Below, piece by piece: positions 1 through 7,118 of a DNA stretch of 8,070 bases (positions within the stretch are counted from its first letter, which is position 1; each line of letters begins with the position of its first letter). Source of the stretch: Candidatus Bathyarchaeota archaeon (GTDB lineage: Archaea > Thermoproteota > Bathyarchaeia > 40CM-2-53-6 > FEN-987); the NCBI GenBank assembly GCA_003152955.1, contig PMBQ01000096.1, positions 1 to 8,070 on the forward strand. The letters are read 5' to 3'. Made by a program: the position numbers and the translations under genes. The notes beneath the pieces were generated by a model. That model worked only from the letters and a program-made list of their open reading frames with translations. It was not told the origin of the DNA and made no database searches.

Positions 1-71
1 ACGGTGTCCGTCTTAAATAGATCAGTTCAGCTGTCGTTGGCAGAGATTGCACATTGATTTGGAATGGGCCT

Positions 72-728
72 ATGGCAAATCTTGGAACAAATGAACTTGT
101 GCAGTCGGCCGTCGATGGGGACCCGACTGCTCTCAACTTGTTGGTGGAGAAAATCCGACGTCGTATAGTCGCGAGGGTCAAATTGAGACTATTTGATCGT
201 GGAAACGTTGACGATATAGTTAAACTAGTTCTCGAGAGGGTTTGGAAAGATCTCAGCAAGTTCGACCCTCATCGCGGCTCGATGAACGCCTGGGTCAATA
301 CAATCGTCGACTTCGAGGTTCGTCACGCGAAGTATGTAAAGCCATCTGCAGAGCAACTGATGCTTTCAATCACGAGTGACAGTGCCCGGTTTCCCCCTTT
401 GCCAAGCCGAGGACACATGGTGGAGACGATTCAACACTCCGATTACTTCTCCACGAAACCGCTAACAACAAAGGCGACCGAAATTCTGTTGGAGATGGCA
501 GCGCAATATGACGATGGTCGATTGGCGAAAGATGATTTGGTCCAGATCTTGCAGAAACTCAACGCGAGAATCCACTTTGAAATCGTTCAGGATGCATTCT
601 TTTCAGGTGTTTGGGTTGGGTCGGTAATCTCCAAAATCGAAGAAACACTAGAGAAGAATTCGAAATTGGTTGAATCGTTGGTCGAAGACTTCAGCAGAAT
701 TGAATCAAAAGCGCGGAGCATCGAATAA
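72..728 (+). CDS. Sigma-70 region 2-like (ECF-type) protein without a visible region 4
   Basis: A 218-residue protein from ATG 72. TTG 54 would add six residues, but the similarity begins after the ATG. Residues 8-90 read like sigma-70 region 2 of ECF sigma factors: an ELVQSAVDGDPTALNLLVEK opening, then VDDIVKLVLERVWKDLSKFDP (46-66 includes this helix), then HRGSMNAWVNTIV (67-79), matching the family pattern 'D.EDLVQ..F...W..L.KFDP.RG.F.AWL..IA'. The usual core-binding Q of region 2.2 is K51 here. Residues 130-218 are helical and charged, ending in a probable coiled coil (186-218). I do not see a region 4 helix-turn-helix. A classical sigma factor needs both regions, so this may be a divergent sigma, a regulator, or an RNA polymerase-binding protein of another kind. 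Its TAA overlaps the next ATG, so it is coupled to the coiled-coil gene. The fold assignment is by pattern and moderately sure; the function is unknown. Confidence 0.6.
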   Translation: MANLGTNELVQSAVDGDPTALNLLVEKIRRRIVARVKLRLFDRGNVDDIVKLVLERVWKDLSKFDPHRGSMNAWVNTIVDFEVRHAKYVKPSAEQLMLSITSDSARFPPLPSRGHMVETIQHSDYFSTKPLTTKATEILLEMAAQYDDGRLAKDDLVQILQKLNARIHFEIVQDAFFSGVWVGSVISKIEETLEKNSKLVESLVEDFSRIESKARSIE

Positions 729-1012
729 TGGATATCATAGGCAAGATTACTGACGTTGCCAGGCGAATCGCTTCGCTTGAAAGGGGTGTTCAAGAAGCGA
801 TTTCGGCCGCGCAAAGGGTAGAGGATAAGCTCGACAGAATCATAGAACGACTAGCAACGCTGGAGGTTGAAGGGAAATCACTTCGCGAGAATGTGAAGAA
901 TCAGATCCTTGCGGACATAAAGGGGGACATGGCGGTTGTTCAAGAACGGTTGCGCGTCTTCGAACTTGACCAAAAAAGCACGAGTATTCAATTGCCGCAA
1001 TCTGTAAAGTGA
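728..1012 (+). CDS. Small coiled-coil protein coupled to the sigma-like gene
   Basis: A 94-residue, highly charged helical protein that I do not recognise as a named family. Hydrophobic residues fall in an unbroken heptad pattern: I14, L17, V21, A24, A28, V31, L35, I38, L42 and L45. A second amphipathic stretch follows at about 52-79, and the tail is short and polar. There is no signal peptide, membrane segment or cysteine, so it should be a cytoplasmic oligomer or a binding partner. Its ATG overlaps the stop of the sigma-like gene (TAATG), and GGAG at 715-718 is a reasonable ribosome-binding site nine bases upstream. Both points support it as a real, co-translated gene. Because the upstream protein also ends in a probable coiled coil, a direct complex, for example of anti-sigma or scaffold type, is a reasonable inference with no sequence proof. 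Confidence 0.75.
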   Translation: MDIIGKITDVARRIASLERGVQEAISAAQRVEDKLDRIIERLATLEVEGKSLRENVKNQILADIKGDMAVVQERLRVFELDQKSTSIQLPQSVK

Positions 1013-1019
1013 CTGACTC

Positions 1020-1062
1020 AATCAATCCATCGCAGAATAAGTAGCCATTCCTTGGATTGATT
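1020..1062. repeat. 10-bp perfect inverted repeat after the sigma-like operon
   Basis: AATCAATCCA at 1020-1029 is the exact reverse complement of TGGATTGATT at 1053-1062, with 23 bases between. It begins eight bases after the stop of the coiled-coil gene. The stem is AT-rich with a long loop and no T-tract directly after, so it is a poor intrinsic terminator. A protein-binding operator is also possible. Confidence 0.45.
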
Positions 1063-1082
1063 CTACTCGTAAGGCTTTCTTG

Positions 1083-1119
1083 TGGTGAGGGTGAATTAGA
1101 CACCAGATGTTTGTTTTTC
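1083..1119 (+). terminator. Weak terminator-like element
   Basis: TGGTG (1083-1087) can pair with CACCA (1101-1105), or GGTG (1090-1093) with CACC (1101-1104). A T-rich run starts at 1110. The stem is only 4-5 bp, so this is a weak candidate for the end of the sigma-like/coiled-coil transcript. Confidence 0.25.
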
Positions 1120-1170
1120 TCCATGACTATCGATTTCGAATTGCATCTCTCCCCCCATTCCTCTACCTTC

Positions 1171-1197
1171 TTGACACGCACAAGGTTATGGTAGGAT
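1171..1197 (+). promoter_or_regulatory. Candidate promoter for hsdR/hsdM/hsdS
   Basis: A perfect TTGACA -35 box (1171-1176) is followed after 15 bases by TAGGAT (1192-1197; four of six match TATAAT). The spacer is shorter than the usual 16-18. Transcription would begin near 1204 and give a leader of about 97 bases before the hsdR GTG. A pyrimidine-rich tract (1144-1172) lies just upstream. It is the best sigma-70-type match I found in the intergenic region. Confidence 0.4.
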
Positions 1198-1260
1198 GAC
1201 CCCAAGTCACCAAGAGTTCCTTGTAGACCCCGCGTAGGGAGAACGATCCGATTCCCTGGC

Positions 1261-1283
1261 GGGCTTTGTGTTTCACGAAGCCC
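1261..1283 (+). promoter_or_regulatory. Leader hairpin next to the hsdR start
   Basis: GGGCTTTGTG (1261-1270) pairs with CACGAAGCCC (1274-1283) across a three-base TTT loop. This makes ten base pairs, one of them a U-G wobble (1267 with 1277). It ends 17 bases before the GTG start of hsdR, within reach of the ribosome-binding region, and no T-tract follows, so termination is unlikely. Translational damping of hsdR is the most natural reading; a DNA operator palindrome is the alternative. Confidence 0.5.
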
Positions 1284-1300
1284 AACGAGTGCCTTGAACC

Positions 1301-3658
1301 GTGGACAAGAAATCCCTCAGCGAACGAGACATCTGCACGAAGTTCATCACACCCGCTTTGGTGAGCGCTGGATGGGATGTGCAGGGACAAGTACGCGAGG
1401 AAGTAACATTCACGAAGGGGCGCATTATTGTTCGGGGTAAGATGGTCAAGCGTGGTACTCCGAAACGTGCCGACTACATTCTGGAGTACAAACCGAACCT
1501 CCGACTTGCGGTGATCGAGGCGAAGGACAACAACCACAGCGTCGGCGACGGGATGCAGCAGGGGCTTGAATATGGTGAATCCCTGGACGTTCCGTTCGTA
1601 TACAGTTCCAACGGTGACGGCTTTCTGGAACACGATAGAACTCGGACAAGCGGCCAAGTCGAGCGGGAGATACCACTGAACGCCTTTCCCGCTCCAGAAG
1701 AGCTGTGGAGGCGATACAGGAAAGCCAAGGGGATCACTGAATCCAACGAGCAGATTGTCAAACAAGATTACTACGTCGACGCGAGCGGCAAAGCACCCCA
1801 CTACTTTCAAGAAGTGGCCATTAATCGCACCATCGAGGCCATAGCGAGAGGACAGAACCGTATTCTGCTCGTCATGGCGACGGGGACCGGCAAGACCTAC
1901 ACCGCCTTCCAGATCATCTGGCGGTTGTGGAAATCCCGAACCAAGAAGCGGATACTCTTCCTCGCTGACCGCAATATCCTCGTCGATCAATCCCGCAACA
2001 ACGACTTCAAACCCTTCGGCTCAGCGATGACGAAGATCGTCAATCGAACGGTGGACAAATCTTATGAGATCTACCTCTCGCTCTACCAGGCTGTGACCGG
2101 GACAGAAGCCAAAGACGACATCTACAAGCAGTTCTCGCGAGACTTCTTCGACCTTATTGTCATTGACGAATGCCATCGTGGCAGCGCAGCCGAGGACGCC
2201 TCTTGGAGGGAGATTCTCGAATACTTCTCAGCTGCCACGCAAATCGGGCTCACCGCGACCCCGAAGGAGACCAAATACGTCTCGAACATTGATTACTTTG
2301 GCCCCCCAGTCTATTCATACTCCCTTAGGCAAGGCATTGACGATGGCTTCCTTGCCCCCTATAAGGTGATACGGATTTACCTGGACAAAGACCTCTCGGG
2401 TTGGCGGCCAGAGCGAGGCAAGTTGGATAAGTACGGCGAGGAGATTGAGGACAGGATCTACAACCAAAAGGATTTCGACCGAACGCTCGTGCTGGAGAAG
2501 CGGACTCAACTTGTGGCGAAGAAGGTTAGCGATTTCCTAAAGGCAACGGATCGTTTTGACAAGTCCATCATTTTCTGCGAGGATATTGACCACGCTGAAC
2601 GGATGCGTCAGGCGCTCGTCAATGAGAATCCTGATCTTGTCTCGGTGAGCGCCAAGTATGTAATGCGAATTACGGGAGATAACCAGGAAGGGAAGGATGA
2701 GCTGGACAATTTCATTCTTCCTGAAAGCCGTTATCCGGTGATCGCCACAACCTCCAAACTGATGACCACGGGGGTAGACGCCCAGACGTGCAAACTGATC
2801 GTGATCGACCAGAACATCGAGTCGCTTTCGCTATTCAAGCAGATCATCGGGAGGGGGACCAGGGTCAAGGAGGAATATGGGAAGCTCTACTTTACGATCA
2901 TGGACTTCCGCAAGGCCACGGAGATGTTTGCCGATCCCCTCTTTGACGGAGACCCGGTGGTGATATATGTGCCTGGCGCGAATGATCCCCCGTTGCCCCC
3001 AGAGGATTCGACGGAAGCGGCGGCGCCTGATGGCCAACCGCTGGAGGAGTTTCTACCCCCAGGGGTGATTATTGGCAAAGAGCCAAAGGGGAAGAGGGTC
3101 AAGTACGTCGTCAACGATGTTCCAGTCACCGTTGTTTCCGAGCGAGTGCAGTATTACGACAAGGACGGGAAGCTCATTACCGAATCACTAAAAGACTATA
3201 CCAAAAAGAACGTCCTGAGTGAGTATGCTTCATTGGACAACTTCTTGAATGTCTGGGCCAAAGCTGAGCAAAAACGTGCAATACTCCATGCGCTTGAGGA
3301 GCGAGGGGTCTTCCTGGATGCGTTGGCAGAGGAGGTCGGAAAGGACTTCGACGCCTTCGACCTCGTCTGTCACGTGGCGTTTGGCCAGCCGCCCCTCACT
3401 CGTCGCGAACGAGCGGACAATGTCCGCAAGCGGAACTACTTCACAAAACACGGGGAGAAGGCCAGGGCAATACTCGATGCACTGCTCGATAAGTACGCAG
3501 ATGAAGGTATTGAGAATATTGAAGATATGGAAGTATTGAAGGTGCAGCCGCTAAACAAGCTCGGCACCCCGATAGAGTTGGTGCAGACCTTCGGTGGTAG
3601 ACAACAGTTCATTGAAGCCGTGAGAGGGCTGGAAGCGATGCTCTACGCCGCCGCATAA
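1301..3658 (+). CDS. hsdR: Type I R-M restriction subunit HsdR (type IB, EcoEI-like)
   Basis: The 785-residue motor and nuclease subunit. It joins the HsdM2HsdS methyltransferase, translocates DNA using ATP, and cuts at a distance from unmethylated sites. Domains in order: an HsdR N-terminal PD-(D/E)xK nuclease with D58, E73 and K75 (VIEAK); helicase domain 1 with Walker A ATGTGKT (193-199), DECH (289-292) and GLTATP (316-321); helicase domain 2 with TTGVDAQT (489-496) and QIIGRGTR (514-521); and an EcoEI-type C-terminal domain (about 600-780) that should dock to the methyltransferase. The length is close to the roughly 800 residues usual for type IB. The GTG start is supported because a TGA lies in frame at 1295 and the conserved LSERDI...ITPAL...GW opening would be lost from the next ATG (1442). 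There is no clear Shine-Dalgarno sequence, and a hairpin sits just upstream. It appears intact. Confidence 0.96.
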   Translation: MDKKSLSERDICTKFITPALVSAGWDVQGQVREEVTFTKGRIIVRGKMVKRGTPKRADYILEYKPNLRLAVIEAKDNNHSVGDGMQQGLEYGESLDVPFVYSSNGDGFLEHDRTRTSGQVEREIPLNAFPAPEELWRRYRKAKGITESNEQIVKQDYYVDASGKAPHYFQEVAINRTIEAIARGQNRILLVMATGTGKTYTAFQIIWRLWKSRTKKRILFLADRNILVDQSRNNDFKPFGSAMTKIVNRTVDKSYEIYLSLYQAVTGTEAKDDIYKQFSRDFFDLIVIDECHRGSAAEDASWREILEYFSAATQIGLTATPKETKYVSNIDYFGPPVYSYSLRQGIDDGFLAPYKVIRIYLDKDLSGWRPERGKLDKYGEEIEDRIYNQKDFDRTLVLEKRTQLVAKKVSDFLKATDRFDKSIIFCEDIDHAERMRQALVNENPDLVSVSAKYVMRITGDNQEGKDELDNFILPESRYPVIATTSKLMTTGVDAQTCKLIVIDQNIESLSLFKQIIGRGTRVKEEYGKLYFTIMDFRKATEMFADPLFDGDPVVIYVPGANDPPLPPEDSTEAAAPDGQPLEEFLPPGVIIGKEPKGKRVKYVVNDVPVTVVSERVQYYDKDGKLITESLKDYTKKNVLSEYASLDNFLNVWAKAEQKRAILHALEERGVFLDALAEEVGKDFDAFDLVCHVAFGQPPLTRRERADNVRKRNYFTKHGEKARAILDALLDKYADEGIENIEDMEVLKVQPLNKLGTPIELVQTFGGRQQFIEAVRGLEAMLYAAA

Positions 3659-3702
3659 GCCCGACCTGTGAGAAAACCATAAGATTCGAGACGAAGTAGT
3701 TC

Positions 3703-3713
3703 GAAGGGAGAGG
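3703..3713 (+). promoter_or_regulatory. Ribosome-binding site of hsdM
   Basis: GAAGGGAGAGG lies eight bases before the hsdM ATG. It is far stronger than anything before hsdR, which suggests that the methyltransferase subunit is translated better than the nuclease subunit. The 63-base hsdR-hsdM gap holds no convincing promoter or terminator. Confidence 0.6.
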
Positions 3714-3721
3714 CAGTTAGG

Positions 3722-5164
3722 ATGTCGATTTCTACAACGATAAAGACGATCCAGGACATCATGCGCAAGGACGTTGGCGTTGATGGTGACGCGCAACGTA
3801 TTTCGCAGCTTGGATGGATGCTCTTTCTCAAGATCTTCGACGATCAGGAGAAAGAGAAGGAAACTCTTGACGATGACTACCGTTCGATCCTTCCGAAGAA
3901 ATATCGCTGGCGTACTTGGGCGGCTGATCCCGAGGGGATGACGGGGGAAGAATTGCAGGAGTTTGTCAACAACGAATTGTTCAAGAGACTCAAAGAACTC
4001 CCCGCGGCAGGCAACGGCAGGTCGCTTATCGTGCGCCAGGTGTTTGAGGATGCCTACAACTACATGAAGTCTGGCACCCTGTTGCGGCAAGTGATCAACA
4101 AGATCAATGAGATCGACTTCAATAAGTCGGAAGACCGTCACCTATTTGGTGACATCTACGAGCAAATACTCAAGGACCTCCAGAGTGCTGGCAATGCAGG
4201 CGAGTACTACACCCCCCGTGCAGTAACGCAGTTCATGGTGGATATGGTGGACCCGAAGCTTGGTGAGAAGGTCCTCGACCCCGCTTGCGGCACCGGTGGG
4301 TTCCTCATCTGCACCATTGAGAACGTGCGGAAGAAGTATGTAAAGAAACCCGCAGACGAGAAGAGGCTCGAAGCGTCAATAAATGGCGTTGAAAAGAAGC
4401 CAATGCCGCATCTTCTGTGCGTTACCAACATGCTGCTCCACGGTATTCAAGTTCCGTCGCAGATCAGGCATGACAACACGCTTGCCCGACCGCTTCGCGA
4501 TTACGGGCCAACCGACCGAGTGGATGTCATAATCACCAACCCCCCGTTTGGTGGCATGGAGGAAGACGGGATTGAGATGAACTTCCCGGCAACGTATCGC
4601 ACCAAGGAAACCGCCGATCTCTTCCTCCAGCTCATCATGCACTTGCTGAAGGACGGCGGACGTGGAGCTATTGTGCTGCCAGACGGAACTCTCTTTGGCG
4701 AGGGCGTTAAGACTCGAATCAAAGAGAAGCTGCTGGATGAGTGTAATCTCCACACCATCGTGCGGCTTCCGAACGGGGTCTTCGCGCCGTACACAGGCAT
4801 CAAGACGAATCTATTGTTCTTCACGAAAGGCGAAAAGACCAAGGAGATATGGTATTACGAGCATCCATACCCGGAGGGTGTAAAGAGCTACAACAAGACG
4901 AAACCGATCCGCATTGAGGAGTTTGACGCTGAGAAGAAATGGTGGAATAAGAGACAGGAAGGCGAGTTTGCCTGGAAGGTTTCTATCGAACAGATCAAGG
5001 CAGGCAACTACAACCTTGACATCAAGAACCCGAACACCCCCGACGCTGCGCATGCCGACCCCGAACACCTTCTTGCTGAATACAAGAAACTCCTCGACGA
5101 ACTGACCTCGACACGTACCGCACTAAAGACCGAACTCGCATTAGCGTTTGAGCGAAAAAACTAA
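3722..5164 (+). CDS. hsdM: Type I R-M methyltransferase subunit HsdM (N6-adenine)
   Basis: The 480-residue modification subunit. Two copies bind one HsdS and transfer methyl groups from S-adenosylmethionine to adenine N6 in the target. The N-terminal helical domain (about 1-150) opens with the IQDIMRKDVGVDGDAQRISQ segment typical of this subfamily. The conserved EYYTPR (161-166) comes next, then the AdoMet-binding motif I DPACGTGGFL (186-195) and the catalytic motif IV NPPFG (273-277). The C-terminus (about 440-480) is helical and probably packs against the HsdS spacer helices. The length fits type IB HsdM (about 490). The ATG has a strong ribosome-binding site. The stop overlaps the hsdS start by one base (TAATG), a coupling that would keep M and S balanced. 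All motifs are intact, so an active methyltransferase is expected. Confidence 0.97.
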   Translation: MSISTTIKTIQDIMRKDVGVDGDAQRISQLGWMLFLKIFDDQEKEKETLDDDYRSILPKKYRWRTWAADPEGMTGEELQEFVNNELFKRLKELPAAGNGRSLIVRQVFEDAYNYMKSGTLLRQVINKINEIDFNKSEDRHLFGDIYEQILKDLQSAGNAGEYYTPRAVTQFMVDMVDPKLGEKVLDPACGTGGFLICTIENVRKKYVKKPADEKRLEASINGVEKKPMPHLLCVTNMLLHGIQVPSQIRHDNTLARPLRDYGPTDRVDVIITNPPFGGMEEDGIEMNFPATYRTKETADLFLQLIMHLLKDGGRGAIVLPDGTLFGEGVKTRIKEKLLDECNLHTIVRLPNGVFAPYTGIKTNLLFFTKGEKTKEIWYYEHPYPEGVKSYNKTKPIRIEEFDAEKKWWNKRQEGEFAWKVSIEQIKAGNYNLDIKNPNTPDAAHADPEHLLAEYKKLLDELTSTRTALKTELALAFERKN

Positions 5165-6855
5165 TGAGGGCCGATCTCCTGCTTGATAACTTCCACGCGC
5201 TTGCTGAAGCTCCAAACGGAATGGGAAAGTTGCGGGATGTCGTCCTCGATCTGGCAATGCATGGTCGTCTTTGCCCACAAGAAATAGGAGATGAACATGC
5301 TTCTTTCCTACTCGCGCGAGTTCTCAAAACAGGGGCAAACTCGCAGTCCGAGGGGGATATTGCCGATGAAGCCCTCTTCGATGTCCCAAACGGGTGGGTC
5401 TGGACTTCCATTGCGAGGCTGGCCAAGGTCATAAGAGGTGTATCCTACAAGAAGCATGAGGCAAGTGAGCGACCGCTAATTGGACTGCTCCCGATTCTTC
5501 GAGCAAACAACATCAACGGCAAGATCAACTTTGAAGATTTAATCTATGTACCTCAAGAGCGAATTGACAAGGAACAACTTATCCAGCCACTGGACATTGT
5601 AATAGCGATGTCGAGCGGTAGCAAGAATCTCGTTGGTAAGTCTGCTCAAGTCAAGACAGATTTCGGGGGAAGTTTTGGAGCCTTCTGTGGCGTTTTACGG
5701 TTCACATCCGAAGTTGATAGGAGTTTCGTTGCCCAGTTTCTCAATAGTCGAATCTACAAGGACCAAATCCTGGGTGTCGCCAAAGGCATTGGAATAAACA
5801 ACTTGCAAAAAGGGTCGATAGAAGGAGTCCGTCTTCCTCTCCCACCCCTCGCAGAGCAGCACCGCATCGTCGCTAAAGTGGACCAACTGATGGCGCTTTG
5901 CGATGAGATGGAGAAGCGACAGGAGAAGAAACGTCGAGTAAGCATACAAGTCAACGAATCGGCACTGAACAAGTTGACGACTGCAACTACACCGGAGATG
6001 TTGTCCGAGAGCTGGGAACGGATTAAAGCCAACTTCGATCTGCTCTACGACAGCTCGGAGAACGTCGAAAAGCTAAAGCAGACGATACTGCAATTGGCCG
6101 TGCAGGGGAAACTCGTGCCACAGGACGCGAAGGATGAACCGGCAAGTGGACTTCTAGACAAAATCATGGCCGAGAAACAGCGGCTAATCACCGAAAAGAA
6201 GCTCAAGCCTTCGGAGGTGCTTCCACCTATCTCACCTGCGGAGGTTCCATTCGAGTTGCCGAACGGATGGGCGTGGTGTAGGTTGGAAGACTTGGCGGAG
6301 AGGGTAGAATACGGAACATCTGAGAAATCTTCATTATTGAGAACAGGCGTTCCAGTTGTAAGAATGGGAGATATTCAGAACGGAAGAGTATTGCTGGAGA
6401 ACCTGAAATCGGTTCCCAAATCGATTGATGATTTGCCCAGGCTGTTCCTGAAGCGGAACGATGTGCTGTTCAACCGAACAAACAGTGCGGAACTTGTCGG
6501 CAAGACTGGGATTTTTAGGGGGGAGAATAGCAGATATACGTTTGCATCGTACTTAATTCGGTTGTCCTTTTTTCAGCCTTACACATCCCCTGAATATGTA
6601 AATATATCGATGAATGCACCCTATTACAGAAAGACCCAAATTGAGCCGGAACTCACTCAGCAGTGTGGTCAGGCAAACTTCAATGGGACGAAGCTGAAAG
6701 AATCACTGATTCCTCTACCGCCTCTCGACGAACAATACCGCATCGTTGCCAAGGCTGATCGGCTGATAATCATATGCAATGGCATGCAATCAAAACTCCA
6801 TCACACAGGTTCCGCGGCCGAACGGTTAATGGATGCGGTTGTGGCAGGGGTCTGA
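5164..6855 (+). CDS. hsdS: Type I R-M specificity subunit HsdS
   Basis: The 563-residue subunit that chooses the DNA target for both methylation and cleavage. It is built as two similar halves. The first conserved helix, LRDVVLDLAMHGRLCPQE (23-40), is echoed by LKQTILQLAVQGKLVPQD (304-321). The entries to the two target-recognition domains match (VPNGWVW 74-80, LPNGWAW 365-371). Each domain ends in a matching helix (LPLPPLAEQHRIVAKVDQL 224-242, IPLPPLDEQYRIVAKADRL 516-534). Recognition domain 1 spans about 75-215 and domain 2 about 365-510. They are unlike each other, so the target should be bipartite and asymmetric; its sequence cannot be read from the protein. The length fits type IB HsdS (about 560-600). 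Its ATG overlaps the hsdM stop, with only a weak ribosome-binding site. Both recognition domains are much AT-richer in DNA than the conserved repeats. Confidence 0.96.
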   Translation: MRADLLLDNFHALAEAPNGMGKLRDVVLDLAMHGRLCPQEIGDEHASFLLARVLKTGANSQSEGDIADEALFDVPNGWVWTSIARLAKVIRGVSYKKHEASERPLIGLLPILRANNINGKINFEDLIYVPQERIDKEQLIQPLDIVIAMSSGSKNLVGKSAQVKTDFGGSFGAFCGVLRFTSEVDRSFVAQFLNSRIYKDQILGVAKGIGINNLQKGSIEGVRLPLPPLAEQHRIVAKVDQLMALCDEMEKRQEKKRRVSIQVNESALNKLTTATTPEMLSESWERIKANFDLLYDSSENVEKLKQTILQLAVQGKLVPQDAKDEPASGLLDKIMAEKQRLITEKKLKPSEVLPPISPAEVPFELPNGWAWCRLEDLAERVEYGTSEKSSLLRTGVPVVRMGDIQNGRVLLENLKSVPKSIDDLPRLFLKRNDVLFNRTNSAELVGKTGIFRGENSRYTFASYLIRLSFFQPYTSPEYVNISMNAPYYRKTQIEPELTQQCGQANFNGTKLKESLIPLPPLDEQYRIVAKADRLIIICNGMQSKLHHTGSAAERLMDAVVAGV

Positions 6856-6974
6856 CGCGGGAGGCTGGCCACGCAAGGATAGCGTCTAAGGTAATGAACG
6901 GGATTGGGTTGACGAGATGCGCAAGAAGTTGACGTGGCAAGACTGGAATACGAAGTTGTTCGTCCGATCCCAAA
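6856..6974 (+). other. Spacer between hsdS and the downstream small genes
   Basis: There is no convincing terminator after hsdS. TTGACG occurs twice 20 bases apart (6909-6914 and 6929-6934), but neither has a good -10 box. A frame open from 6890, after a TAA at 6887, reads protein-like into the next entry, so part of this spacer may be decayed coding sequence. Confidence 0.4.
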
Positions 6975-7118
6975 ATGTTTGCGGGGAACACGCCCCTGGA
7001 GGATCTGGCAAATCTGAGGGAACAATGGGTCAAGCCTTACGCGAGACTGATAGGTGAGCTTGAGGAGGGAGGAGTTGCACAAATGAATAGGCAACGCATA
7101 TTCCAGGAGGAACGATGA
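6975..7118 (+). CDS. Small ORF (47 aa) overlapping the 85-aa gene
   Basis: This is the intact 3' part of the possibly frameshifted gene, read from ATG 6975. It encodes a charged, mostly helical peptide with PLEDLANLREQWVKPYARLI (7-26) as an amphipathic stretch. There is no ribosome-binding site before ATG 6975, which argues that this ATG is an internal codon and not a true start. The last codon and stop overlap the next gene as ATGA, the typical pattern of coupled translation, so this frame was probably translated at least in the ancestor. The function is unknown. Confidence 0.35.
   Translation: MFAGNTPLEDLANLREQWVKPYARLIGELEEGGVAQMNRQRIFQEER
7105..7110 (+). promoter_or_regulatory. Strong Shine-Dalgarno site of the 85-aa gene
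   Basis: AGGAGG is a perfect anti-16S match four bases before ATG 7115. It fixes that start and implies strong translation of the 85-aa protein, in contrast to the weak sites before the PIN gene and the last small ORF. Confidence 0.7.

Larger units (their letters stand above)
6917..7118 (+). pseudogene. Probable frameshifted small gene (about 66 codons if restored)
   Basis: From ATG 6917 one frame reads MRKKLTWQDWNTKLFVRSQ and then drifts into unconvincing sequence that ends at a TGA near 7053. From 6975 the next frame reads protein-like to the TGA at 7116-7118 (MFAGNTPLEDLANLREQWVK and onward). Removing one base from the AAAA run at 6972-6975 joins the two into one continuous 66-residue reading. 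This points to a one-base insertion, a sequencing error in a homopolymer, or slippage at the run. The first frame is open back to 6890 with no start codon, so the original gene may have been longer. I do not recognise the family. Confidence 0.35.

Noticed and set aside
1..13. ACGG/CCGT short hairpin at the left edge, possibly the end of an upstream terminator.
   Set aside because: The stem is only four pairs as seen, and the left side is cut by the window edge.
37..65. TTGGCA (37-42) and TGGAAT (60-65) with a 17-base spacer before the sigma-like gene.
   Set aside because: A start from these boxes would fall almost on ATG 72 and imply a leaderless message. The matches are imperfect, so I do not call a promoter.
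840..1205. A 121-codon minus-strand frame covering the intergenic region and the coiled-coil gene.
   Set aside because: The translation looks random and it overlaps a well-supported coupled gene.
1163..1990. A 275-codon open frame on the minus strand across the start of hsdR.
   Set aside because: It lies opposite the conserved nuclease and Walker A coding region of hsdR, its translation shows no domain, and such shadow frames are common opposite GC-balanced genes.
3551..4141. A 196-codon minus-strand frame over the hsdR-hsdM junction.
   Set aside because: It is antisense to conserved HsdR and HsdM coding sequence and shows no recognisable domain.
5164..6855. Possible phase-variable repeat tract in hsdS.
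   Set aside because: I found no homopolymer run or short tandem repeat long enough for slippage; the internal repetition is the normal two-half structure of the family.
6909..6934. Two TTGACG boxes 20 bases apart as promoters for the PIN cassette.
   Set aside because: Neither has an acceptable -10 sequence at 15-19 bases.
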